Of a stretch of DNA of 7,905 nt, positions 1 to 5,750 are shown in pieces. Under the pieces are notes generated by a model, which had not been told where the DNA came from, did no database searches, and was given only the letters and a program-made list of their open reading frames with translations. This DNA is from Pseudomonadales bacterium (GTDB lineage: Bacteria; Pseudomonadota; Gammaproteobacteria; Pseudomonadales; Azotimanducaceae): contig JAKUTI010000117.1 of the NCBI GenBank assembly GCA_022448765.1, positions 1-7,905 of the forward strand, read 5' to 3'. Within the stretch, counting starts at the first letter, position 1. Each line of letters opens with the position of its first letter. A program made the position numbers and the translations under genes.

Positions 1-215
1 AAGGTCATTGCGACAAATCTAACGAACAATTTGGCCGATTGATTTTCGATAACTGATAAATCCTGGTGAACGGCACTGTAAAGAACCGTCAAACCGATGC
101 CCATGATGCATAAGAGCGGCAACAGCAACATCGGATCAAGATGAAAGTTGTCGGTCCGCCTCTCGTTCCCGCGCAGATGAGCTCCACTTGTCAAGTGTCG
201 AGTGAAATCTCTCAA
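1..215 (-). CDS. rodA: RodA, SEDS peptidoglycan glycosyltransferase of the elongasome (N-terminal fragment)
   Basis: Only the first 71 or so codons are present; the gene continues past the left edge. RodA is a multi-pass inner-membrane SEDS glycosyltransferase that polymerises lipid II during lateral wall growth, in complex with PBP2. The visible translation has a polar, arginine-rich N-terminus, then HLDPMLLLPLL and a first hydrophobic segment reaching LTVLYSAV, followed by a polar turn and the start of a second hydrophobic stretch. HLDP followed by a hydrophobic run is also how E. coli RodA opens. The gene lies directly after mrdA, the classical PBP2-RodA pairing. The start is uncertain because the reading frame has no ATG. 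TTG at 215 overlaps the mrdA stop by 4 nt (TTGA) and is chosen here. TTG at 194 is an alternative, and CTG at 176 has a GGAG upstream. Identity is secure from motif and context; the exact start is not. Confidence 0.88.
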   Translation of the reverse strand, partial: MRDFTRHLTSGAHLRGNERRTDNFHLDPMLLLPLLCIMGIGLTVLYSAVHQDLSVIENQSAKLFVRFVAMT

Positions 216-2095
216 CGATTACTCGCAATGCGGGGAAGCAAATACGCGTCCAATATTTCCCGAGCAATCGGCGCTGCGACTGAACTTCCACCGCCCCCGT
301 TTTCGACCAGTACCGCTATGGCAATCACGGGATCATCACTTGGGGCAAACGCGATGAACCAGGCATGTTTGCGCTCAAACTCATCAAGCTCCGATTCGTC
401 GTACTGCTCTCCTTGATTAATTCCAACAACCTGGGCGGTGCCAGATTTCCCTGCCATACGGTAGGTTATATTGCGCCCTATGTAGCCCCACGCCGTCCCA
501 TTATCACCTATACCGCGATCACCCCGATGAACAACTTCTTCCATTGCTTCAATCATGAGTTCCCAATCCTTCCGAGACGGCCCTATTACCGAGAATGGTG
601 AACTTTCCATCGACTCGTCTTCCGATATCGCCATTCGCGGTTGTTTCCATCGCCCGCGGGCAGCGAAAACAGAGGCGACAGTCGCTAGTTGAAGCGGTGT
701 AACAAGCAAATAGCCTTGGCCTATCCCCATATTCACGGTGTCGCCCGTGTACCAATCTTCTCCCTGAGCTCCGTACTTCCATTCGCGATTCGGGAGAATG
801 CCATCAGCTGCTGCATAAACGTCTAAAGCGGTGTTGCTACCCAGACCAAATTGATGGGCAAAAACACTCAACGCGTCAACCTTTAGACGCGTTGCAAGGT
901 CGTAAAAGTAGACGTTCGACGATCGATAGATGGCCCGTCGTAAATCTACGATTCCCTGACCTCCCGCATCTTCGGGTGTCCAACTCCAGTCGCGATAAAT
1001 ACGCTGCTGGCCCGTCAATTTGAACCAACCCCGATCGACGATGGTTTCGTTCCAGGACGTAACACCCTTGCTAACAGCTGCCAACCCAACTATCGGTTTA
1101 AATGTCGACCCGGGGGCATATTGACCTTGAACGGCTCTATTGAATAGAGGTAACTCTCTTGAACCACTTAATGTTCGATACGTATCACTTTTCATGCCCG
1201 TAACGAAGAGATTGGGGTCATAACTTGGCCGGCTAACCATGGCCAAAATGCCGCCCGAACCTGGGTCAATTGCGACAATCGCGCCCCGACGGTTGCCCAG
1301 AGCGGTATATGCGAGAATCTGCAACCGGCTGTCCAAATGCAACCGTAGATCGGTTCCCTTCCGGGGGGCACTCAATTCGAGTTCTCTTACGACACGACCG
1401 CGAACATCGACCTCCACCCGTCGATGCCCTACCTCACCGTGTAGCGAATGTTCGTAGAAAGCCTCTATTCCCCGGCGTCCCACATACCTTGTAGCCACGT
1501 ACTCATTTCGGTCGAGTCGTTTCATGTCATCAGCCGTAATCCGCCTAACCGAACCTATCGCATGCGCGCCGATTTCACCCAACGGGTAGTATCGTGCTGC
1601 GATATTCGAAACCTGCACTCCAGGTAGTAGATGGCCGTTGACTCTAATAATCGCGGCTTCATCCTCGGCAAGCCTCAACTTTAGGGGTATGGCTTGATAG
1701 GGTCGCCGTTTCCTCTCAAGGCGTTTATGGAACGCTTCGATTTCGCTTCTTTGAATTTCTATGAGATCGCCAACTGCTCTGATCGTCTCAGCAATCTCGC
1801 CATCTGTGCGCTCTTCCACTATTTCTAGCAACGAAGCCGAACGGTTCTCTGCTAACAAGACACCACGCCGATCAAATATTAATCCACGCCCTGCGGCCAC
1901 CGGCTGAACTTCAATGCGATTATCTTCTGACCGGGTTTTGTACACCGTGTATTCAAGAACTTGTAATTGAAACAGGCGTACGACCAAGATCACCGCCAGC
2001 ACGACCGCGGCGCCGAACAATGTCCATGCCCGCGAGAAGAACATCCGCGCTTCGACTCGCGAATTTTTTAACTGACGTCCAGGCATTACTTTCAC
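212..2095 (-). CDS. mrdA: Penicillin-binding protein 2 (MrdA), peptidoglycan D,D-transpeptidase
   Basis: Class B PBP that cross-links peptidoglycan during cell elongation, partnered with RodA and anchored in the inner membrane with its catalytic domain in the periplasm. The 627-residue product has one N-terminal membrane segment (about residues 24-42), a PBP dimer/pedestal region (about 60-240) and a transpeptidase domain (about 265-620). All three active-site motifs are visible: STFK with nucleophile S330 and K333, SSN at 392-394, and KSGT at 550-553. The PSYDPNLFV segment at 290-298 and VENGGGG near 598 are also typical of PBP2. Length is normal for the family. The start used is GTG at 2095; an in-frame ATG at 2086 would shorten the protein by three residues. 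No strong Shine-Dalgarno sequence is seen; an AAGG lies about 12 nt before the GTG. It begins 14 nt after the rsfS stop and overlaps the rodA frame at its own stop. Confidence 0.97.
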   Translation of the reverse strand: MKVMPGRQLKNSRVEARMFFSRAWTLFGAAVVLAVILVVRLFQLQVLEYTVYKTRSEDNRIEVQPVAAGRGLIFDRRGVLLAENRSASLLEIVEERTDGEIAETIRAVGDLIEIQRSEIEAFHKRLERKRRPYQAIPLKLRLAEDEAAIIRVNGHLLPGVQVSNIAARYYPLGEIGAHAIGSVRRITADDMKRLDRNEYVATRYVGRRGIEAFYEHSLHGEVGHRRVEVDVRGRVVRELELSAPRKGTDLRLHLDSRLQILAYTALGNRRGAIVAIDPGSGGILAMVSRPSYDPNLFVTGMKSDTYRTLSGSRELPLFNRAVQGQYAPGSTFKPIVGLAAVSKGVTSWNETIVDRGWFKLTGQQRIYRDWSWTPEDAGGQGIVDLRRAIYRSSNVYFYDLATRLKVDALSVFAHQFGLGSNTALDVYAAADGILPNREWKYGAQGEDWYTGDTVNMGIGQGYLLVTPLQLATVASVFAARGRWKQPRMAISEDESMESSPFSVIGPSRKDWELMIEAMEEVVHRGDRGIGDNGTAWGYIGRNITYRMAGKSGTAQVVGINQGEQYDESELDEFERKHAWFIAFAPSDDPVIAIAVLVENGGGGSSVAAPIAREILDAYLLPRIASNR

Positions 2096-2109
2096 TATCG
2101 CGACGAACC

Positions 2110-2508
2110 TTAACTTTTAGACGTTTCTGCTTTTGGGTTGGGCTTATCTGCAACATCGACTTGCGAATCACTGATCCCTTCCCATAGCCTTTCAAGTTCG
2201 TAGAAAGTCCGGGCTTCTGGCCTCATCAGGTGCACCACGACCTCTCCAAGGTCAATGAGAATCCAATCACCATGCGGCAAACCCTCCACTCCAAGAACAT
2301 TGATTCCCGCGTCTTTTGCCGAATACAAGATCTGATCAACAAGCGATCGTATATGGCGTGAGGATCCCCCACTCGCAATCACCATATAATCTGTAATCTC
2401 GGTGAGGGTCGTTACATCGATAACCTTTATTTGGTTGGCCTTTCGGTCATTGAGCGCATTTATAACTAAATCACGTAGCCCCTCAGCCGGGGCCGCCGAG
2501 GTCTTCAC
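2110..2508 (-). CDS. rsfS: Ribosomal silencing factor RsfS
   Basis: RsfS (RsfA/YbeB/Iojap family) binds ribosomal protein uL14 on the free 50S subunit and blocks joining to 30S, lowering translation in poor nutrient conditions. The 132-residue product shows the family core: ITDYMVIASG at 38-47, SSRH at 49-52, DWILIDLGEVVVHLM at 81-95 and FYELERLW at 102-109. A polar tail of about 23 residues (110-132, rich in D, K, S and P) extends beyond the end of the E. coli protein. The start is GTG at 2508, overlapping the nadD stop as GTGA, so translation is probably coupled to nadD. An AGGGG about 12 nt upstream is a distant possible ribosome binding site. The nadD-rsfS order is conserved in many proteobacteria and supports the call. 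Confidence 0.96.
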   Translation of the reverse strand: MKTSAAPAEGLRDLVINALNDRKANQIKVIDVTTLTEITDYMVIASGGSSRHIRSLVDQILYSAKDAGINVLGVEGLPHGDWILIDLGEVVVHLMRPEARTFYELERLWEGISDSQVDVADKPNPKAETSKS

Positions 2509-3110
2509 GTTAAATACAGACCCCTATGATTTACATGCTCCATGACTCCAGGCGGTAATAGGTGTTGGACGGAACAACCTCGTGCAATATCGTGACGCAA
2601 CGAAGTGGCAGAAATTTCCTCCATTGCTTGTTCACCGAAATATACGGTGCCGCTGACACGTTTCAGTACGCTCAATTCGTCTACTTCTACAAATCCACTT
2701 GGTAATCGCCTTGTCTTATTCCCCTCTCGGGTGAAAACAAGAAAACTGCATCGTCCTAACAATTCTCCAGATCGATACCATGTATGAACTAAATCGAAGG
2801 CATCATCGCCAAGAACCCATATCACCGGTCGATCTTGCGTCGCGTTCAAGGAAATAAGTGTTTCAACAGCATATGAAGGACCTTCCCTACACATTTCAAT
2901 GTCTGAGGGCACCAACCTGTGTTCGTTTGCGCACGCGGCTCTGAGCATCTGCCATCGATCCTCGATACTAGCAACTGGAGCCTTTCGGTGCGCCGGCGCA
3001 GCCGACAGCACCATCAAGATCGAACTATTTAGAATGTTGCCAGCGACATTGGCAGCATGCACATGTCCAAGGTGCACCGGATCAAACGTTCCGCCGAATA
3101 CTACAGTCAA
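2505..3110 (-). CDS. nadD: Nicotinate-nucleotide adenylyltransferase NadD
   Basis: Cytosolic enzyme that adenylates nicotinate mononucleotide with ATP to give nicotinate adenine dinucleotide, the penultimate step of NAD synthesis. The 201-residue product is close to the usual length. It carries the nucleotidyltransferase phosphate-binding motif GGTFDPVHLGH at 6-16, with H13 and H16 of the HxGH signature. PSYAVETL at 78-85, GDDAF at 101-105 followed by W111, and the late ISATSLR motif (SxTxxR, S167, T169, R172) are also visible. The start must be TTG at 3110: an in-frame stop lies only six codons upstream, no ATG precedes the catalytic motif, and an AAGAGG ribosome binding site sits 6 nt ahead. 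It is the first gene of the tight cluster with rsfS, mrdA and rodA. Its stop overlaps the rsfS start by 4 nt. Confidence 0.96.
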   Translation of the reverse strand: MTVVFGGTFDPVHLGHVHAANVAGNILNSSILMVLSAAPAHRKAPVASIEDRWQMLRAACANEHRLVPSDIEMCREGPSYAVETLISLNATQDRPVIWVLGDDAFDLVHTWYRSGELLGRCSFLVFTREGNKTRRLPSGFVEVDELSVLKRVSGTVYFGEQAMEEISATSLRHDIARGCSVQHLLPPGVMEHVNHRGLYLT

Positions 3111-3245
3111 AGATTGCCTCTTTCGCTAAATCCCACAATTAGGGTTATTCGGAAAAGTAAGAACAGCAACGGAACTTGGTCCTTAATCGACGCATTCGAA
3201 AGACGATGGAATAGAATTTGAATTGAATCGTGTACTCATTTCACG
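3111..3245 (-). other. Intergenic gap between the LON-domain gene and nadD, possible promoter for the nadD cluster
   Basis: This is the only sizeable gap in the minus-strand block (135 nt), so a promoter for nadD-rsfS-mrdA-rodA would be expected here. On the minus strand TTGACG (3249-3244, overlapping the upstream stop codon) is followed after 16 nt by TTCAAT (3227-3222). These match the -35 and -10 consensus at five and four of six positions. That is a weak candidate only. No GC-rich hairpin with a following T-run is visible, so there is no clear intrinsic terminator for the upstream gene. Confidence 0.25.
3117..3122 (-). promoter_or_regulatory. Ribosome binding site of nadD
   Basis: On the minus strand this reads AAGAGG, separated by 6 nt (CAATCT) from the TTG codon of nadD. 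It is a good Shine-Dalgarno match at ideal spacing. It decides the otherwise unusual TTG start, because there is no ATG option in this frame. Confidence 0.7.
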
Positions 3246-3869
3246 TCAACTTGCGAATCCTTGTAGCTTCGAAACGAGCCGTTTGATTTCTGCCAGCCGC
3301 TCCCGCGGTATCCGCATTTGGAGCAGACTCTGCTTAGTTTCCGGGTCGATAGGCAAGAGTTCCGCCAGCCTCCAACTGACGGAACGCGCGTCGGTATAAT
3401 CAATGTCCACCCCAAGACGCTGAATGATAGGGTCTTGCGCTAAGCGCCTCAGTATGTCGACCAGCGGTTCGAATTGCTCCCCGATGCCTTCCGCATGCTC
3501 TTCGGAAAAAAATTCAACCTCTCCGATCAAAAGCCGATCATCTTTTTCCCAGGTACTAAAAACTCTAAATTTAAGCCCGCCCTCAGTTATGATCCCAAGC
3601 CGCCCATTGGGCAGGGGATTGAAATCAACGATTGACGCATAGGTACCAATGTCAAAGATGGATGGAGCGTCCTCATCCTTGTCAACGCGGACCTCGTTTC
3701 CGCGTCGTATTAGCACGACGCCAAAACCAGTGTCCGACTTAGCGCACGCGCTGATCATATCGACGTATCTTGGTTCAAAAATCTGTAAGGGGAGTCGTCC
3801 TCCGGTAAAAAGGACGTTGCCGAGCGGGAAAAGGGGCAATTCAGTTCGACCTTGCATCCCTACGACCAT
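3246..3869 (-). CDS. Stand-alone LON substrate-binding-domain protein
   Basis: The 207-residue product resembles the N-terminal substrate-binding domain of the Lon protease (PF02190) but has no ATPase or protease domain. The characteristic opening is ELPLFPLGNVLFTGG (10-24), then LPLQIFEPRYVDM (27-39). GFGVVLI (48-54), IGTYASI (74-80) and GRLGIITEGGLKFRV (89-103) fit the beta-rich half of the fold, and residues about 130-205 look helical, ending in an LAEIKRLVSKLQ helix. Such single-domain proteins are common in proteobacteria and their role is not settled, so no function beyond possible protein or peptide binding is claimed. There is no signal peptide, so it is probably cytosolic. The start is ATG at 3869 with GGAA just upstream; ATG at 3857 is an alternative. 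It is divergent from uppP across 49 nt and sits 135 nt upstream of nadD. Confidence 0.9.
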   Translation of the reverse strand: MVVGMQGRTELPLFPLGNVLFTGGRLPLQIFEPRYVDMISACAKSDTGFGVVLIRRGNEVRVDKDEDAPSIFDIGTYASIVDFNPLPNGRLGIITEGGLKFRVFSTWEKDDRLLIGEVEFFSEEHAEGIGEQFEPLVDILRRLAQDPIIQRLGVDIDYTDARSVSWRLAELLPIDPETKQSLLQMRIPRERLAEIKRLVSKLQGFAS

Positions 3870-3918
3870 ATCATTTCCACTGACTAGCAGTCCGGACTAG
3901 TTTCTCGGGATTATCGGC
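3870..3918. promoter_or_regulatory. Divergent intergenic region between the LON-domain gene and uppP
   Basis: This 49-nt spacer must carry start signals for both genes unless promoters lie inside the coding regions. It contains the perfect 10-bp palindrome AGTCCGGACT (3889-3898), edged by ACTAG and CTAGT. On the minus strand GATAAT (3915-3910) is a possible -10 for the LON-domain gene, with no good -35. For uppP a CGGGA stands 8 nt before the ATG as a ribosome binding site. Promoter assignments are tentative. Confidence 0.35.
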
Positions 3919-4713
3919 ATGGACTACCTACAGATCGTCGTTCTCGCTCTAATCCAAGGCGTGACGGAGTTCCTACCGGTCTCTAGTTCGGCACACTTAA
4001 TTCTTCCCGTGCATCTCCTCGGATGGCCGGATCAAGGATTGCCTTTTGATATTGCTGTGCACGTTGGAACCCTCTTCGCCGTTCTCTTTTATTTTCGTGA
4101 CGATCTAAAACGGTTTATTGACGCCAGCGTTGACATTTGGATGTACCGTAGATCTAACGAACACGCCCACCTGCTTGGCAAACTAGCGCTTGCAACAATC
4201 CCCATTATGATCGTTGGATATGTTCTTAAACCAACCATCGAAACTGAGCTCCGATCACTTAGTGTAATTGCATTGGCTACTATCGGGTTCGGTCTGCTTC
4301 TCGGAATCGCGGATCGAGGTTCGAATAAACGGACTGAACTGGCTGGATTACGCTATCGTGAGGCCTTGTTTATAGGAGTGATGCAAGTTCTCGCTTTAAT
4401 ACCTGGGACTTCTCGTTCCGGAATCACCATAACAGCCGCATTGCTCCTCGGTCTAAATCGGATTCACGCCGCGCGTTTTTCTTTTCTTCTATCGATTCCA
4501 GCAATTGGAGGCGCTGGTATTCTGGCGATACGAGACGTGGCAGAAACCAACTTTGACACAAACTGGTTCGATTTCGCTCTCGGAATCGGAGTATCGGGGG
4601 TGACTGCATACTTCTGTATTACAGTCTTTCTTCACCTTATTAATAGGACAGGTCTGATGCCTTATGTCATTTATCGTGTTGTGTTGGGTATTTTTCTTTT
4701 GACGCTGCTATGA
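3919..4713 (+). CDS. uppP: Undecaprenyl-diphosphate phosphatase UppP (BacA family)
   Basis: Integral inner-membrane enzyme that removes a phosphate from undecaprenyl diphosphate, regenerating the lipid carrier used for peptidoglycan and other surface polymers. Overexpression of this family classically gives bacitracin resistance. The 264-residue product is strongly hydrophobic with several membrane segments. It shows both catalytic signatures: QGVTEFLPVSSSAH at 13-26, including the (E/Q)xxxE pattern as Q13 and E17 plus H26, and PGTSRSGIT at 162-170 with R166. The first acidic position is Q rather than the E found in E. coli, a variation allowed in the family consensus. The ATG at 3919 follows a CGGGA ribosome binding site. 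The stop overlaps the next gene by 4 nt (ATGA). Its substrate links it functionally to the mrdA-rodA wall-synthesis genes nearby, although these are on the opposite strand. Confidence 0.97.
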   Translation: MDYLQIVVLALIQGVTEFLPVSSSAHLILPVHLLGWPDQGLPFDIAVHVGTLFAVLFYFRDDLKRFIDASVDIWMYRRSNEHAHLLGKLALATIPIMIVGYVLKPTIETELRSLSVIALATIGFGLLLGIADRGSNKRTELAGLRYREALFIGVMQVLALIPGTSRSGITITAALLLGLNRIHAARFSFLLSIPAIGGAGILAIRDVAETNFDTNWFDFALGIGVSGVTAYFCITVFLHLINRTGLMPYVIYRVVLGIFLLTLL

Positions 4714-5108
4714 GACTTAAAGGCATCGATCACGTTGCAATCCCGATACTAAATGTCGACGAGTTGCTACTCTTCTATGAAAAATTAGGGTTTAGGTTAA
4801 ACCGTGATGGCGGGCCCCACTTCTACTCCGCCCACCTGCAAGATACCAAACTCAATTTTCATGCCCCCTCTGCCTGGCAATCAGACAAGTTTACGTTGCG
4901 AGGGCGCACGGCAATTCCGGGCTGTGGCGACTTTTGTCTAATTTGGGACGGGAATCAAGATCAACTCCAAGCCCTACTAAAGAAAAATGAAGTGCCTGTC
5001 GTCGAAGGTCCCGTCGAGAGAGACGGCGCACTGGCAAGTGGAAGACCTGGCATTAGCACGTACGTACGGGACCCCGACGGAAATCTGCTCGAGTTCATCC
5101 AATATTAA
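4710..5108 (+). CDS. VOC-fold protein, glyoxalase/dioxygenase superfamily (GLOD5-like)
   Basis: The 132-residue product has the vicinal-oxygen-chelate fold, made of two beta-alpha-beta-beta-beta modules. The first begins at IDHVAIPILNVDELLLFYEKLGF (6-28) and the second at CGDFCLIWDG (72-81), ending YVRDPDGNLLEFIQY (118-132). Candidate metal ligands by position are H8, H51 or a neighbour, D74 and E128; this assignment is inference. The GPVERDGA stretch at 100-107 resembles glyoxalase-domain-containing protein 5 and related VOC proteins. Members of this superfamily range from lyases to dioxygenases and resistance proteins, and the substrate cannot be read from sequence. There is no signal peptide, so it is probably cytosolic. 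Its ATG overlaps the uppP stop as ATGA, so the two genes are very likely co-transcribed and translationally coupled. It is convergent with ssb, 26 nt apart. Confidence 0.93.
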   Translation: MRLKGIDHVAIPILNVDELLLFYEKLGFRLNRDGGPHFYSAHLQDTKLNFHAPSAWQSDKFTLRGRTAIPGCGDFCLIWDGNQDQLQALLKKNEVPVVEGPVERDGALASGRPGISTYVRDPDGNLLEFIQY

Positions 5109-5134
5109 CGACGGCTCTAGCCCTCACAGTCCGG

Positions 5135-5599
5135 TTAGAACGGTATATCGTCGTCAAAGTCCTCAGGGTCGGGTTCGTTGGTTCCAGATTTATCCGAACG
5201 GTCCACCTGTTTATCTGGGCTACCGCCCTGAGGCGGCTCACCACCGTAACTGCCCTGATTAGAATCTCTGCTATCCAGCATCTGCATCTCGCGGGCAATA
5301 ACTTCCGTGCGATATCGTGTATTTCCCTCTTGCTCCCAGGAACTTGTCCTCAAGCCACCCTCAACGTATACCTTTGAACCCTTCTTCAGATATTCACTTG
5401 CAATTTCGCCGAGGCGCGCAAAACAAACAACGTTGTGCCACTCGGTCCGCTCTTGCATTTCCTGAGTCGACTTATCGCGCCAACTTTCACTGGTGGCTAC
5501 ACTAAATCGGGTAACAGCGCTTCCACTTTGGGTATATCTCGTTTCTGGATCTCGTCCGAGATTTCCAATGAGCATAACTTTATTCAGCCCGCGCGCCAT
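5135..5599 (-). CDS. ssb: Single-stranded DNA-binding protein SSB
   Basis: Homotetrameric SSB coats single-stranded DNA in replication, recombination and repair and recruits partners through its acidic C-terminal tip. The 154-residue product has an N-terminal OB fold (about residues 4-108) beginning ARGLNKVMLIGNLGRDPETRY, with the DNA-stacking aromatics W40, W54, F60 and W88 at E. coli positions. A flexible linker follows, rich in G, S, P, Q and D (about 109-145), and then the tip DDDIPF. The linker is shorter than in E. coli SSB (178 residues). The ATG at 5599 has a purine-rich leader (AGAGGAAGAGAAAG) serving as ribosome binding site. The gene is divergent from uvrA, an arrangement also found in E. 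coli. Confidence 0.98.
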   Translation of the reverse strand: MARGLNKVMLIGNLGRDPETRYTQSGSAVTRFSVATSESWRDKSTQEMQERTEWHNVVCFARLGEIASEYLKKGSKVYVEGGLRTSSWEQEGNTRYRTEVIAREMQMLDSRDSNQGSYGGEPPQGGSPDKQVDRSDKSGTNEPDPEDFDDDIPF

Positions 5600-5750
5600 G
5601 TACTTTCTCTTCCTCTGGGCGTGATGAGTCTATCGCATCCCGATTGCTCAGCCTACTTAATTCCAACGGTCTAGAATAAACCTATGCGCTTGTTGCCAGT
5701 ATCAAATGATGGCGTTAGCGTTGACCGTTTACGCGAAGGGACTTGCTGAC
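5600..5750. promoter_or_regulatory. Divergent ssb-uvrA promoter region
   Basis: This 151-nt spacer holds the leaders of both genes. For uvrA, TAGAAT at 5672-5677 matches the -10 consensus at five of six positions but has no well-spaced -35. For ssb, TTGATA on the minus strand (5704-5699) is a good -35 but lacks a matching -10 at 16-18 nt. No CTG-N10-CAG LexA box is present. The nearest pattern, ATG-N10-CAG at 5684-5699, has only the right half intact. Positions of the actual promoters are unresolved. Confidence 0.4.
5735..5740 (+). promoter_or_regulatory. Probable ribosome binding site of uvrA
   Basis: GAAGGG lies 10 nt before the ATG at 5751. Two in-frame ATG codons further upstream (5706 and 5709) have no comparable purine-rich element, so this site favours the 5751 start, although the spacing is slightly long. 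Confidence 0.5.

Noticed and set aside
141..416. 91-codon plus-strand open frame opposite the mrdA 3' end
   Set aside because: It is antisense to the conserved transpeptidase domain and the rodA start, with low-complexity serine and proline runs and no homology features.
5113..5122. GGCTCTAGCC as a terminator hairpin between the VOC gene and ssb
   Set aside because: The stem is only 4 bp with a 2-nt loop and there is no T-run on either strand, so it does not qualify as an intrinsic terminator.
3888..5133. CAGTCCGG occurring both at 3888-3895 and 5126-5133
   Set aside because: An 8-mer occurring twice in nearly 8 kb is compatible with chance, and the flanks do not match.
5721..5726. TTGACC as a -35 element for uvrA
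   Set aside because: No plausible -10 follows at 16-18 nt, and transcription from it would start within the coding region, past the ribosome binding site.
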